From the NCBI RefSeq assembly GCF_000832015.1, contig NZ_JXCJ01000001.1, positions 194,111-227,390 on the forward strand: a stretch of 33,280 bases of DNA. Direction: 5' to 3'. The notes under the pieces were generated by a model. That model was not told the origin of the DNA. It saw nothing but the letters and a program-made list of their open reading frames with translations, and ran no database searches. Made by a program: the position numbers and the translations under genes. Positions 1-8,546 of the stretch are shown one piece after another (the first letter of the stretch is position 1; each line of letters begins with the position of its first letter). Source of the stretch: Gilvimarinus agarilyticus. Lineage in GTDB: Bacteria > Pseudomonadota > Gammaproteobacteria > Pseudomonadales > Cellvibrionaceae.

Positions 1-12
1 CCAGAAGTAAAC

Positions 13-1023
13 TTAAAACCAGTGGCGTGTGCGATTGGCGATGGCCACCAGCGACAACATCACCGGCACCTCGACCAACACCCCCACCACCGTGGCGAGC
101 GCTGCGCCCGAATGTAACCCAAACAGCGAGATGGCTACCGCCACCGCCAACTCAAAAAAGTTAGAGGTAGCAATCATACAGGCGGGGGCGGCGATGTCGT
201 GACTCAAGCGCCAGCGCTTGGCCCACCAATACGCCAGGGCAAAAATGCCGTAGGTTTGAATCAATAGCGGAATGGCAATCATCACAATAGCCATTGGTTG
301 CGCCAGAATGCGCGGCGCCTGAAAACCAAACAGTAAAACCACCGTGGCAATTAAACCCAAAATCGACAGTGGCTTGACCCGGAGCAAAAACTGCTCGAGC
401 CCGGCGGCGTTTTGCTTAAAAATAACGTAGCGAGTAATGATACCCGCCAGCAGCGGCAGCAATACATACAGCACCACAGAGGCCAGCAGCGTTTGCCAGG
501 GCACCTCGATGTCGGTCACCCCCAACAGCAAACCAGCAATGGGCGCAAAGGCCACCACCATAATCAGGTCGTTAACCGACACCTGTACCAAGGTGTAATT
601 GGCGTTCCCCCGGGTCAGCTGACTCCAGATAAACACCATGGCGGTACAGGGCGCCACGCCTAATAAGATCATGCCGGCGATGTACTCTTCAGCCGTGGCC
701 GGATCTACCCACGGGGCAAAAATGTATTTAAAAAACAGCACCCCCAGAGCGGCCATGGTAAAAGGCTTAATCGCCCAGTTGATTAACAGCGTGAGCGCGA
801 GCCCCCGAGGGTTAGCCCCCACCTGCTTAATTGAGGCAAAATCCACCTGCGCCATCATTGGGTAAATCATCAGCCAAATCAGCACGGCCACGGGTATGTT
901 TACCCCGGCCCACTCCCAGCCTGCCACCTGGGCAAACACATCGGGCATGACACTGCCAAGAGCAACACCTGCAACAATCGCCAGTCCCACCCACAACGAT
1001 AACCACCGCTCAAACGCACCCAT
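13..1023 (-). CDS. acr3: ACR3-family arsenite efflux permease
   Basis: Inner-membrane carrier that exports arsenite from the cytoplasm, the last step of arsenic detoxification. The 336-residue product is almost all hydrophobic helices (about ten) and has the usual family length. The segment [10 protein letters not shown] holds Cys126, the conserved ACR3 cysteine thought to bind As(III). The segment [11 protein letters not shown] holds Glu291, a second conserved family residue. It is the distal gene of the minus-strand ars operon, 9 nt after arsH, with an AGGAG ribosome site 7 nt before the ATG. The gene is complete; its TAA lies 12 bases inside the window edge. This is the ACR3 type, not the unrelated ArsB type, as the cysteine motif shows. 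Confidence 0.96.
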   Translation of the reverse strand: MGAFERWLSLWVGLAIVAGVALGSVMPDVFAQVAGWEWAGVNIPVAVLIWLMIYPMMAQVDFASIKQVGANPRGLALTLLINWAIKPFTMAALGVLFFKYIFAPWVDPATAEEYIAGMILLGVAPCTAMVFIWSQLTRGNANYTLVQVSVNDLIMVVAFAPIAGLLLGVTDIEVPWQTLLASVVLYVLLPLLAGIITRYVIFKQNAAGLEQFLLRVKPLSILGLIATVVLLFGFQAPRILAQPMAIVMIAIPLLIQTYGIFALAYWWAKRWRLSHDIAAPACMIATSNFFELAVAVAISLFGLHSGAALATVVGVLVEVPVMLSLVAIANRTRHWF

Positions 1024-1032
1024 AACAAGCTC

Positions 1033-1740
1033 CTAAATGTTTTTTTGATTGACCCGGGCGCTTAACTCAGCCGCCGACTCTACCCGCTCGGAATAGCGGT
1101 CGACTAAGTACGACTCCCGCCCCTGTACCAAATAAGTAAACTTCATCAACTCTTCAACCACGTCGACAATACGTTGATAGTAAGACGAAGGCTTCATGCG
1201 GCCGTCCTCGTCGAACTCTAAAAAAGCTTTGGCCACCGATGACTGATTGGGGATGGTCAACATGCGCATCCAGCGGCCCAGCACGCGCAACTGATTGACC
1301 GCATTAAACGACTGCGAGCCCCCACACACCTGCATCACCGCCAAGGTTTTACCCTGGGTGGGGCGCACCGCGCCAATACTGAGCGGAATCCAATCGATTT
1401 GCGCTTTCATAATGCCACTCATAGAACCGTGCCGCTCGGGTGAACACCACACCATGCCATCGCACCAACTGGCCAGCTCGCGCAGCTCGACCACCTTGGG
1501 GTGATCGGCCTCGGCGCCATCGGGCAGCGGTAAGCCCGCCGGGTTAAAAATACGCGTTTCGGCGCCGTAGGCCTTGAGCAAGCGCTCGGCCTCCTCGACC
1601 ACCAAGCGGCTGTAAGAGCGCTCGCGCAACGAGCCGTAGAGCAATAAAATCTTGGGCGCTCGCGCATCCGGGTTACCCAAACGAACCGCCTCGATAGCGG
1701 CAAACGCCTCTGGGTCAATATTGGGTAAATCACTCATCAT
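1033..1740 (-). CDS. arsH: ArsH, NADPH-dependent FMN reductase / organoarsenical oxidase
   Basis: Flavodoxin-fold enzyme of 235 residues. ArsH proteins use NADPH and FMN and oxidise trivalent organoarsenicals to less toxic pentavalent forms; that role is family knowledge. Visible motifs are the FMN phosphate loop [10 protein letters not shown] at residues 36-45 and the conserved PERHGS at 101-106 followed by the GIMKAQIDW segment. The start overlaps the arsC stop by 4 nt, so the two are translationally coupled. Two in-frame ATGs (1740 and 1737) sit side by side; I use the upstream one. It lies between arsC and acr3 in the same operon, which supports the name. Confidence 0.95.
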   Translation of the reverse strand: MMSDLPNIDPEAFAAIEAVRLGNPDARAPKILLLYGSLRERSYSRLVVEEAERLLKAYGAETRIFNPAGLPLPDGAEADHPKVVELRELASWCDGMVWCSPERHGSMSGIMKAQIDWIPLSIGAVRPTQGKTLAVMQVCGGSQSFNAVNQLRVLGRWMRMLTIPNQSSVAKAFLEFDEDGRMKPSSYYQRIVDVVEELMKFTYLVQGRESYLVDRYSERVESAAELSARVNQKNI

Positions 1741-2216
1741 GCCGGCACCTGCTCCGCCACGCGGTTAGCCAGGCTCTGCAACTCGTCAGGCGACATGGAC
1801 TCCAGCGGCTCGGCCAGCATCTTTTCAACTCGCTTGCTAATCAGTTGGTAGACATTATCAAAAGCGGTGGCCACGGCAACCGGGCCGCCCTCGGTGTGTG
1901 AAGGGTCAGGCAAGCCCCAGTGGGCTTTGGCGGTATCGCCCATCCACAGCGGGCACGACTCGCCCGCCGCGCGATCACACACGGTAATCACCAAGTCTGG
2001 CGCAAAGCTCTCAAACTCGTCCATGCCCTGGCTGCTCAGCCCATCGGTGGCGACTCCTTTGCCCCGTAAAAAATTAAGCGTAAGCGGGTGAATACGCCCG
2101 GCAGGCGCGCTGCCAGCGCTGGCGCTTTGAATTCGGCCGTTACCTAAATCGCGGGCGACAACCTCTGCCAGCACACTGCGGCAGGCGTTGTGGGTACAGA
2201 CAAACAAGATCTTCAT
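1737..2216 (-). CDS. arsC: Arsenate reductase, thioredoxin-coupled type (ArsC, LMW-PTP fold)
   Basis: Cytoplasmic reductase of 159 residues that converts arsenate to arsenite for export by the ACR3 permease encoded downstream. It begins with the low-molecular-weight phosphatase P-loop C7-THNAC-R13. The redox pair Cys80 (TVCDRA) and Cys88 (ESCPLW) follows, the layout of the Staphylococcus-type enzyme that is recycled by thioredoxin. The phosphatase-fold DP acid is Asp104 in GLPDPS. A GAGG ribosome site lies 7 nt before the ATG. The 61-nt gap from arsR contains its own ArsR-type operator, so arsC-arsH-acr3 may be transcribed separately from arsR. Confidence 0.96.
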   Translation of the reverse strand: MKILFVCTHNACRSVLAEVVARDLGNGRIQSASAGSAPAGRIHPLTLNFLRGKGVATDGLSSQGMDEFESFAPDLVITVCDRAAGESCPLWMGDTAKAHWGLPDPSHTEGGPVAVATAFDNVYQLISKRVEKMLAEPLESMSPDELQSLANRVAEQVPA

Positions 2217-2230
2217 AGTAATACCTCAAG

Positions 2231-2250
2231 ATATACGGAATTTCATATAT
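2231..2250 (-). promoter_or_regulatory. Probable ArsR operator in front of arsC
   Basis: Read on the minus strand this is ATATATG-N6-CGTATAT, an inverted repeat with 6 of 7 matching positions. It has the same arm sequence and same 6-nt spacer as the site before arsR at 2644-2663. It sits 15 nt before the arsC start and overlaps a possible -10 TATATC. ArsR repressors bind AT-rich dyads like this; that this one is bound is inferred. Confidence 0.7.
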
Positions 2251-2277
2251 ATACACGCAAAAAAATACGCTCGCCCG

Positions 2278-2613
2278 CTAGCCACAGCAGGAGGGACGAT
2301 CGACCATCTTGTGGAGCCGGGCCAGCGGCTCGCGCAGCCACAACTCATTGCCGGCCAGCGTCTCGGCCAGCACCTTGCTGGCCCAGCCGGGCAAAGAGCC
2401 CGCCAAACGGTAAAATACCCATTGGCCGCGTTTACTGCTTTGCAGCAGGGCGCACTCACGCAGTTGAGCCAGATGACGGGAGACTTTTGGCTGGCTTAGC
2501 TCCGTGGCGGTGGTTAGCTCGCAAACACACAGCTCGCCCTGCCGCTGTATTAACAGCAGGCACTGCAGCCGGGTGGGCTCGGCCAAACACTTATAAAAGC
2601 TGACAGGATCCAT
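2278..2613 (-). CDS. arsR: ArsR/SmtB-family arsenite-responsive repressor
   Basis: Winged-helix repressor of 111 residues that leaves its operator when As(III) or Sb(III) binds. The metalloid-binding motif ELCVCEL gives Cys29 and Cys31, the E. coli ArsR arrangement at the start of the recognition helix-turn-helix. TELSQPKVSRHLAQLRE is the DNA-reading helix pair. Extra cysteines occur at 9 and 18 and at the C-terminal end (Cys109-Cys110), which could supply further ligands. A GAGG site lies 6 nt before the ATG. It is the first gene of the ars operon and has an operator-covered promoter. Confidence 0.95.
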   Translation of the reverse strand: MDPVSFYKCLAEPTRLQCLLLIQRQGELCVCELTTATELSQPKVSRHLAQLRECALLQSSKRGQWVFYRLAGSLPGWASKVLAETLAGNELWLREPLARLHKMVDRPSCCG

Positions 2614-2638
2614 AGAGGGCCTCAGTTGATTAACTCTT

Positions 2639-2667
2639 ACAATACATATGATTTTTCATATATACAA
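2639..2667 (-). promoter_or_regulatory. arsR promoter with overlapping ArsR operator
   Basis: On the minus strand, TTGTAT (-35) and TATTGT (-10) are separated by exactly 17 nt. The inverted repeat ATATATG-N6-CATATGT (2644-2663) fills the spacer and touches both boxes. Repressor bound there would block RNA polymerase, giving autoregulation. The arms match the second site before arsC. Confidence 0.7.
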
Positions 2668-2766
2668 GGGTGAATGAGCCAACGGGGCTCACAATCATGG
2701 CGATACTGGGTTACGCTAAGCTCTGGCACAGCTACTTTATGTTTTTGACCCAAAGGGACACACCCA

Positions 2767-3153
2767 ATGAAACGACACGGACTGCACATTGGCATTGAGC
2801 GCATCGACAACGACTTTTTTCTGTCGCTGACCGTCGCTGGCAAGCTTACCCACGAAGACTACCAAAAAATCACTCCGCTGCTGGATAACGCCCTAGAGGG
2901 ACTCGACGACCCAAACCTGCTGGCGTTTGTGGATATCCGCGAATTTGAAGGCTGGGAACTGCGCGCCGCCTGGGATGATTTTAAGCTCGGCGCCAAGCAC
3001 CATAGAGCCTTTAAACGCGTTGCCATAGTCGGCGATCAACGCTGGGCCGACGTTGCGGCTAAAGTAGGCAGCTGGTTTATTGCCGGCGAGATGGAAGACT
3101 TTGACGAGCCCGGCGACGCGCTGCAATGGCTGCGTCGCCCCCTAAAAACCTAA
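2767..3153 (+). CDS. STAS/SpoIIAA-like domain protein
   Basis: Cytoplasmic protein of 128 residues whose whole length fits the SpoIIAA-like (STAS/SEC14-fold) family. Typical segments are the N-terminal GIERIDNDFFLSLTVAGKLT strand pair, the acidic VDIREFEGW turn, the KRVAIVGDQRWAD strand, and a C-terminal DALQWL helix. There is no signal peptide or membrane segment. Family members are small regulatory or ligand-binding proteins with no established reaction, so no function is assigned. The start has an AAGGGA site 8 nt upstream. It is transcribed divergently from arsR, about 150 bp away, so arsenite control is possible but unproven. It ends 14 nt from the convergent DUF922 gene. Confidence 0.85.
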   Translation: MKRHGLHIGIERIDNDFFLSLTVAGKLTHEDYQKITPLLDNALEGLDDPNLLAFVDIREFEGWELRAAWDDFKLGAKHHRAFKRVAIVGDQRWADVAAKVGSWFIAGEMEDFDEPGDALQWLRRPLKT

Positions 3154-3167
3154 ACTGAGCGCTGCGG

Positions 3168-3788
3168 CTACTCGGCCACAGCCGAGCTGGCCGATTGAGC
3201 CTCGTCCGCTTGCGGCCCAGCCAGGCTCACACCTTGCTCGGCGCCGTAGCGAGTCTGCTCATCAAACGCCAACTCTTTGTCGCGATGCTCTTGCTCGATT
3301 TGGCTAGCCATCGCCTCGGCCTGTTGCCGCGCCGTGTCGCAATCCGGCGCGGGCTCCATATAGGTTAAGCGCACGTCAATTTTGTTGGCGGCCTGAATGG
3401 CCACAATATAATGGCCTATCTGGTGGCGCTGCAGCGCCTCGGCGTAGCGATTAAACTCGGCCTGTAATTCTGCCGGTGCATCGTAGCCCAGCTCGGGCAA
3501 ATAAATCAGCGCGTCCAAATTAATATTGATATCACTGATCGCGCAACGGCCATCTTCCGTTTGCTCCGTGGCAAAGCGCCAATCTAATCGCCAGCGAGTT
3601 TCGCCGTGCAGCTTGCGACCATCGCGCTCAATGGGTGTGGCGGCATCCAGCTGCTCCTTAAGAGGCAGAGCTTTACCGGATTCCTCTAACTCGTAGTAGA
3701 TGTAATCAATAATTTCACTGACTTCTGCCTGTGCCAACGGGCTAATGCACAGACATCCGACCGCAATAAATCGAGCCCACACAGACAT
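3168..3788 (-). CDS. Secreted DUF922-family protein (protease-like, altered motif)
   Basis: Exported protein of about 206 residues. I chose the ATG at 3788 because it gives a clean signal peptide (MSVWARFIAVGCLCISPLAQA); the frame stays open to 3911. The body resembles DUF922, described as putative secreted zinc-dependent proteases: a DINI(N)L strand, a helix with HQIGH (His122, His126), then an AFDEQTRYGAEQG segment. As I recall the family, the motif is usually HExxH-like with a His where RYG has Tyr. Here Gln replaces Glu and Tyr replaces that His, so it may be inactive. The C-terminal 20 residues are a polar Ala/Ser tail. It is convergent with the STAS gene and divergent from the chemoreceptor. 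Confidence 0.75.
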   Translation of the reverse strand: MSVWARFIAVGCLCISPLAQAEVSEIIDYIYYELEESGKALPLKEQLDAATPIERDGRKLHGETRWRLDWRFATEQTEDGRCAISDININLDALIYLPELGYDAPAELQAEFNRYAEALQRHQIGHYIVAIQAANKIDVRLTYMEPAPDCDTARQQAEAMASQIEQEHRDKELAFDEQTRYGAEQGVSLAGPQADEAQSASSAVAE

Positions 3789-3923
3789 TACACGCCCCAG
3801 CTTAGCGCCTGGATTAACACCGCACGTACCACTTAAAAACAACGCCATTTTTTTGGTCTTTCTCCGCAAAAAATTCAAAAATTTCGGGGCGCGCCAAAGC
3901 CCTGACGGCACACCCTATTAATA

Positions 3924-3976
3924 ACAAAATAAGCGCCACACGGTAACAAAAATGTCACGCCGTAAACTTATTTTGT
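3924..3976. promoter_or_regulatory. Large nested inverted repeat in a divergent intergenic region
   Basis: Outer arms ACAAAATAAG (3924-3933) and CTTATTTTGT (3967-3976) are perfect 10-bp complements. Inside, ACGG (3940-3943) pairs with CCGT (3960-3963), and GTAACA with TGTCAC at 5 of 6 positions. It lies between the starts of the DUF922 gene and the chemoreceptor gene, so an operator or upstream structured element is likelier than a terminator. Confidence 0.5.
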
Positions 3977-4000
3977 GCCCTCAATCACTGGAGGCACACT

Positions 4001-6331
4001 GTGAAAATTTCTACCCGGCTTACCCTTGGCGCGATTGCACTGACCGCCGTTGCAGTTATCGGCTCGGCCGGCACCACCGGCTGGCTGGCCTTAAAGGAAT
4101 CGAGCAGCGCCATTGAAACCAGTTTAAAAAATCAATTCCACGCTATCGCCCGCGGCCGCGCCGCCGCCATTGATGCCAAGCTCGATAGCTACCGCGATTT
4201 ACTGAGCTCTCTCGCGCACGGCCGCATGACCCAAGACGCCGTGTACGGTTTTGTCCGTCCTTTTGACTCTTACCGCTACGAAGTAGGCATCACCGATAAA
4301 GACGCGATAACCGCCGGACTAAGCACGTGGTACCAGCAACAGTATTTACCTCATACACGCCGGACACAATATGGGTTTGAGCCCGCCGTCGATGAGTGGC
4401 TACCAGCCATGAGCTTTGAGGCCCAGCTGCTGCAACACTATTATTTACAAACCAACCCCGGCTGGCCCGATGAACTGGCGACAATGGAGGATCGCTCGGA
4501 CGCCACCATTTATGGACAACAACATCGTAAATATCACTCAAGTTTTCGCGATATCGTTAAGCGTTTTGGCTTTAGCGATTTAATGCTACTCGACAGCGCC
4601 CGGCAGCGGGTAATTTACTCGGTCAATAAAGGGCCGGAGCTTGGCACCTCACTGCAGCGCGGCCCCTTTAAAAACTCGCAACTGGCCGCACTTGCGCAGA
4701 CGCTTAAACAGCACCCGCAGCAGTTGGCGGTTTCCGGTTTTGAACACGCCGCCTTTAACGGCAGTGAACAAGTATTTTATCTCGGCGTGAGCGTCTACCA
4801 CCAAGCCCACAGCCCCAATCGCGCCACGGGTTATTTAATTGCCGAAGTCCCGGCCCGGCAGTTGAGCGACTTACTCAGCAACCAGCGCCAGTGGCGGGAA
4901 ATGGGCCTGGGCGAAAGTGGCGATGTCTATTTAGTCGGGCCAGAGGGCACCTTAATTACCGATTTACGGCCCCCGACCACCGGGGCCGATACACTGCTTA
5001 GGCAATTGGCTGATACCGGATTATTGCGCCAGCCCACCCGCGCCCGCGCCTCGGGCAGCGCCGCCGGCTGGCTGACACTCGAGAGCCAGGCGGTACAACA
5101 AGCGCTGCAGGGGCAGGCGGGCGTCGGCCTTACCGAGGATTACCTCGGCCGCGAAGTCTACAGCGCCTGGCAACCCGTCACCATTGGCAACGAGCGTTAT
5201 GGGCTGATTGTGCAGCAGTCGCCCGCCGAGGTATTCGCGGCGCTGGGCCACCTGCGCTCTCAGGTGGTCATCAGCATCGCGGTGGCCGCCATTGTGCTCA
5301 TTGCCCTGGCGATGATTGCGGCGGTGGCTTACGCCCGCTATTTAGCCCGACCGCTTGCCCGGCTAGCACAAGAAATCGAGGCGAGCGCCACGCAACGCAA
5401 CCTGACAGCGCAATTTGCCAGCCACCGCAGCGACGAGGTAGGCGATATTGGCCGCAGCCTTAATACGTTATTTAGTACTCTGCGCGCAACCTTTGCCAGC
5501 GTGATTGACGCCACCGAACAATCGGCCAGCACCGCCGGCAGCAACGCCGCCATCAGTGCAAGTTGCCGCAGCGACGCCATTAACCAGCGGCGCGAAATGA
5601 ATAGTGTCGATAGCGCGTTAACACAAGTGCAGGGCGCACTTGAAACTATGAGCCAAGAGCTTGGTAGTAGCGCCACGGAGGTACAGCAGGCCAGTAAAGT
5701 CGCCCATGAGGGCAAGCAACAAATGGTAGAGGTCGCCGCCCAGATCGAGCGTCTACAGCAGCAAATCGCACTGTCCGATAACAGCATGCAAGCCCTTACC
5801 CACGCCGCCGACGACATTGTCGCGGTGGTAGACACCATTAAAGGCGTCGCCGAGCAAACCAACCTGCTGGCCTTAAACGCCGCCATTGAAGCCGCCCGCG
5901 CCGGCGAGCACGGCCGCGGTTTTGCCGTGGTAGCCGATGAAGTGCGCCGGCTATCCGCCAACACCCATGACGCCACTGGCGAAATCCAGCAGCTGATTGA
6001 TCGCCTGCGTGACACCGTGGGCTCTACCGCCGCCGGGCTTGCCGCCGAGCAATCGGGCGCGATATTGTGCGTCGAATCCTCCCAAGCGGCGGAGCAATCA
6101 CTGGCCACTATCGAGCACACCGTGGCGCGGCTTGAAACCGTGATTGCCAGTGCCGCCAGCCGCTCTGAACAAGAGTGCCAACGGGCCCAACAGATGCGCG
6201 ACACGCTGGCCGGAGCGTTGGCGATGGTCGAGCACGCCGATGCCTCGATTGCCCGGCTTGCCGAAAGCGCCAACGACCAAAGCACGCTGGCGCACCAGAC
6301 ACTCGACTCCACCCGCCAGCTCAACCTGTAA
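4001..6331 (+). CDS. Membrane methyl-accepting chemotaxis protein
   Basis: Transmembrane chemoreceptor of 776 residues that would signal through CheW/CheA to flagellar motors. TM1 spans about residues 7-29. A large periplasmic sensor of about 390 residues follows (double-Cache-like in size and in its [17 protein letters not shown] segment). TM2 is near 421-445, then HAMP, then the cytoplasmic helical hairpin. The signature tip [20 protein letters not shown] begins near residue 616 and is followed by [14 protein letters not shown]. No CheR/CheB-tethering pentapeptide ends the protein. It starts at GTG, supported by GGAGG at 3990-3994. The ligand is unknown. No other chemotaxis gene is adjacent, so it is an orphan receptor. 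Confidence 0.95.
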   Translation: MKISTRLTLGAIALTAVAVIGSAGTTGWLALKESSSAIETSLKNQFHAIARGRAAAIDAKLDSYRDLLSSLAHGRMTQDAVYGFVRPFDSYRYEVGITDKDAITAGLSTWYQQQYLPHTRRTQYGFEPAVDEWLPAMSFEAQLLQHYYLQTNPGWPDELATMEDRSDATIYGQQHRKYHSSFRDIVKRFGFSDLMLLDSARQRVIYSVNKGPELGTSLQRGPFKNSQLAALAQTLKQHPQQLAVSGFEHAAFNGSEQVFYLGVSVYHQAHSPNRATGYLIAEVPARQLSDLLSNQRQWREMGLGESGDVYLVGPEGTLITDLRPPTTGADTLLRQLADTGLLRQPTRARASGSAAGWLTLESQAVQQALQGQAGVGLTEDYLGREVYSAWQPVTIGNERYGLIVQQSPAEVFAALGHLRSQVVISIAVAAIVLIALAMIAAVAYARYLARPLARLAQEIEASATQRNLTAQFASHRSDEVGDIGRSLNTLFSTLRATFASVIDATEQSASTAGSNAAISASCRSDAINQRREMNSVDSALTQVQGALETMSQELGSSATEVQQASKVAHEGKQQMVEVAAQIERLQQQIALSDNSMQALTHAADDIVAVVDTIKGVAEQTNLLALNAAIEAARAGEHGRGFAVVADEVRRLSANTHDATGEIQQLIDRLRDTVGSTAAGLAAEQSGAILCVESSQAAEQSLATIEHTVARLETVIASAASRSEQECQRAQQMRDTLAGALAMVEHADASIARLAESANDQSTLAHQTLDSTRQLNL

Positions 6332-6351
6332 GGCAACGCGCAATCGGGTAA

Positions 6352-6376
6352 ACTGGCGGCTTTGTTGGCCACCAGT
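6352..6376 (+). other. Stem-loop just upstream of trmO
   Basis: ACTGGCGGC (6352-6360) and GCCACCAGT (6368-6376) form a 9-bp stem with one mismatch and a 7-nt loop. It ends 8 nt before the trmO ATG, where a ribosome site would normally be, and no Shine-Dalgarno sequence is visible. It could be the chemoreceptor's terminator (there is no T-tract) or a translational control hairpin. Confidence 0.4.
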
Positions 6377-6384
6377 GAACCTCC

Positions 6385-7113
6385 ATGATCGAGTTTGACC
6401 CCATTGCGGTTGTCCGCTCCTGCTTTACCGATAAATTCGGTATCCCCCGGCAAAGCGGCCTGGTGCCCGCCGCCCGGGCGACACTGGAGTTTCACCCGCC
6501 TTACAACAATGCTCAGGCGTTTGTCGGGCTGGAGGGCTGCTCCCACCTGTGGCTGCAATTTGTGTTTCACGCCAACCGCGCCAATGGGTTTCGGCCCCGG
6601 GTGCGCCCGCCTCGCCTGGGCGGCAATAAAAGTCTTGGGGTATTTGCCACTCGCTCGCCCGTGCGCCCCAACCCCATTGGCCTATCGGTTGTAGCGCTGG
6701 AGGAGGTTGTCATCACCGGGGGCACTGCCGCGCTTATTGTCAGCGGCCACGATTTGTTGGATGGCACTCCCATACTGGACGTCAAACCCTACGTGCCTTA
6801 CACCGATGCGCTAACCCATGCGGTTAACCCGGTTGCGCCCGCGCCTCCGCCAACCTTGCCAGTACGCTTTAGCCCCCGCGCCGCCGAGCAGTGCCAGATG
6901 CACAGCTCGCGCACGGGCTGTGACTTAACCGCGCTACTTACCCAGCTGCTGGCACAAGATCCCCGACCTCAGTACCAAACACCCGACCCCAGCCGGCGCT
7001 ATGCCATGAACTTATTCGATGTAGACGTCGCCTGGCACTATTGGCAGCAAGGGGGCGACTACGGGATTGAGGTCGTAAGTATTGATGTGGCAAAGGATAA
7101 GAATGACCCGTAA
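6385..7113 (+). CDS. trmO: tRNA t6A37 N6-methyltransferase TrmO
   Basis: SAM-dependent enzyme that methylates t6A37 to m6t6A37 in certain tRNAs (older names TsaA/YaeB). The 242-residue product has near the E. coli length. It shows the family signatures: GIPRQSGLVPAARATLEF near the N-terminus, GLEGCSHLWLQFVFH, then the strongly conserved LGVFATRSPVRPNPIGLS block that builds the beta-barrel active site, and HDLLDGTPILDVKPYVPYTD. A C-terminal lobe of about 80 residues follows, including PDPSRRYA. No clear ribosome site precedes the ATG, and a stem-loop occupies that position. It lies 53 nt after the chemoreceptor and upstream of serA, with no obvious functional link to either. Confidence 0.96.
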   Translation: MIEFDPIAVVRSCFTDKFGIPRQSGLVPAARATLEFHPPYNNAQAFVGLEGCSHLWLQFVFHANRANGFRPRVRPPRLGGNKSLGVFATRSPVRPNPIGLSVVALEEVVITGGTAALIVSGHDLLDGTPILDVKPYVPYTDALTHAVNPVAPAPPPTLPVRFSPRAAEQCQMHSSRTGCDLTALLTQLLAQDPRPQYQTPDPSRRYAMNLFDVDVAWHYWQQGGDYGIEVVSIDVAKDKNDP

Positions 7114-7153
7114 CTGGTGTAGCGTAGCCCGGTGACAGGCAAACAAATCCACG

Positions 7154-7182
7154 TTCAGCCGCCTGCCGAACTATGCTATCAT
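7154..7182 (+). promoter_or_regulatory. Putative sigma-70 promoter for serA
   Basis: TTCAGC at 7154-7159 and TATCAT at 7177-7182 are separated by 17 nt. This lies in the 154-bp gap between trmO and serA and gives a leader of roughly 80 nt. A GAGG ribosome site at 7254-7257 lies 10 nt before the serA ATG. Confidence 0.45.
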
Positions 7183-7267
7183 TCGCGGCTCTGACGGCGG
7201 CGCCGGCCAGAATAACCTACCCCCACCTTTCATTCTCTGACAACGCGCGAGTTGAGGTCTTTGTTTT

Positions 7268-8497
7268 ATGGGCAAAAAGTCACTGGATAAGAGCAAAATT
7301 AAGTTCTTACTGCTGGAGGGCGTGCACCAGTCCGCCGTCGAAACACTGCATGCGGCAGGCTACGAAAACATCGAATACCTGAAAACCGCCCTGTCAGAAG
7401 ACGACCTGATCGAGAAGATCAGCGACGCTCACTTTGTTGGCCTGCGCTCGCGCACTCAGCTAACCCGCCGCGTGTTTGAGAACGCGCCTAAACTGATCGC
7501 AGCCGGTTGCTTTTGCATCGGCACCAATCAGGTCGATTTGCAGGCCGCACAAGAACACGGTGTAGCGGTATTTAACGCGCCCTACTCCAACACCCGCTCG
7601 GTGGCCGAGCTGGTGATTGCCGAAGCCATTCTGATGATGCGTGGCATCCCTGAGAAAAACATCGTTTGTCATCGTGGCGGCTGGCTAAAATCCGCGGCCG
7701 GCTCTTACGAGATTCGCGGCAAAACGCTAGGCCTGATCGGTTACGGCTCGATTGGCAGCCAGACCAGTGTGCTGGCCGAGTCGATGGGCATGAAAGTGAA
7801 GTTTTACGATGTCGTCGCCAAACTGCCCCTGGGTAACGCCTCGCAGGTGCGCTCGCTCGACGAGCTGCTGCAAACCGCGGATGTGATCAGCTTGCACGTA
7901 CCCGAGACCGGCTCGACCAAAAACATGATTGGCGAACGCGAGCTGGGCCTGATGAAAAAAGGCGCCTACTTAATTAACGCCTCGCGCGGCACCGTTGTCG
8001 ATATCGACGCGCTGGCTACGGCGGTAAAAAACAAACACATCGCCGGTGCGGCGATTGATGTATTCCCGGTAGAGCCTAAAGGCAACGACGACGAGTTTGT
8101 CAGCCCGTTGCGCGGGCTGGATAACGTGATTCTTACACCGCACATCGGTGGCTCGACCCAAGAGGCGCAGGAGAACATCGGTGTAGAAGTGGCCGAAAAG
8201 CTGGTGCGCTACTCGGATAACGGCACCACGATTACCTCGGTTAACTTCCCCGAGGTGGCGCTGCCCGAGCACCCGGACGCTCACCGCCTGCTGCACGTAC
8301 ACGCCAACGTACCAGGCGTACTGTCGGCGATTAACAAAGTGTTCTCAGATAACGACATTAATATCTCGTCGCAGTACCTGCAAACCAACGATAAAGTGGG
8401 TTATGTGGTATTGGATGTGCACTCGCCCTACAGCGAAACCGCGTTAGAGCAACTGCGTAATATCGAAGGCACCATTCGCTGCCGCGTATTGTTTTAA
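7268..8497 (+). CDS. serA: D-3-phosphoglycerate dehydrogenase
   Basis: Cytoplasmic NAD-dependent enzyme that oxidises 3-phosphoglycerate to 3-phosphohydroxypyruvate, the first committed step of serine synthesis. The 409 residues align closely with E. coli SerA. The nucleotide-binding motif G158-YGSIG, Trp139, and the catalytic Arg240 (NASRGT), Glu269 (FPVEPKG) and His292 (LTPHIGGST) fall at the numbers I know for E. coli. The C-terminal ACT domain, from about residue 339 (HVHANVPGVLSAINK), indicates allosteric feedback inhibition by serine. It has its own likely promoter and a strong inverted repeat after the stop, so it is probably monocistronic. Confidence 0.98.
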   Translation: MGKKSLDKSKIKFLLLEGVHQSAVETLHAAGYENIEYLKTALSEDDLIEKISDAHFVGLRSRTQLTRRVFENAPKLIAAGCFCIGTNQVDLQAAQEHGVAVFNAPYSNTRSVAELVIAEAILMMRGIPEKNIVCHRGGWLKSAAGSYEIRGKTLGLIGYGSIGSQTSVLAESMGMKVKFYDVVAKLPLGNASQVRSLDELLQTADVISLHVPETGSTKNMIGERELGLMKKGAYLINASRGTVVDIDALATAVKNKHIAGAAIDVFPVEPKGNDDEFVSPLRGLDNVILTPHIGGSTQEAQENIGVEVAEKLVRYSDNGTTITSVNFPEVALPEHPDAHRLLHVHANVPGVLSAINKVFSDNDINISSQYLQTNDKVGYVVLDVHSPYSETALEQLRNIEGTIRCRVLF

Positions 8498-8503
8498 CAC
8501 CAA

Positions 8504-8535
8504 CACGGCGCTGGTAAACATTTACCAGCGCCGTG
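8504..8535. terminator. Bidirectional terminator between serA and the coiled-coil gene
   Basis: A perfect 15-bp inverted repeat, CACGGCGCTGGTAAA and its complement, is separated by only CA. It sits 7 nt after the serA stop and 11 nt from the end of the convergent gene. Neither flank has a strong T-run (TTAAAAC on the minus side), so termination efficiency is uncertain. Confidence 0.6.
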
Positions 8536-8546
8536 ATTACACCGCA

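Noticed and set aside
2190-2603. Open frames on the plus strand across arsR and the arsC operator
   Set aside because: They oppose a clear ArsR gene and have no ribosome site or recognisable protein features.
2726-2740. TGGCAC followed by CTTTA before the STAS gene, sigma-54-like
   Set aside because: The -12 element lacks the essential GC, so it does not fit the sigma-54 consensus.
5338-6570. 410-codon open frame on the minus strand opposite the chemoreceptor signalling domain
   Set aside because: It lies antisense to a clear chemoreceptor and is Ser/Ala/Cys-rich with no domain; GC-rich coding DNA often gives such shadows.
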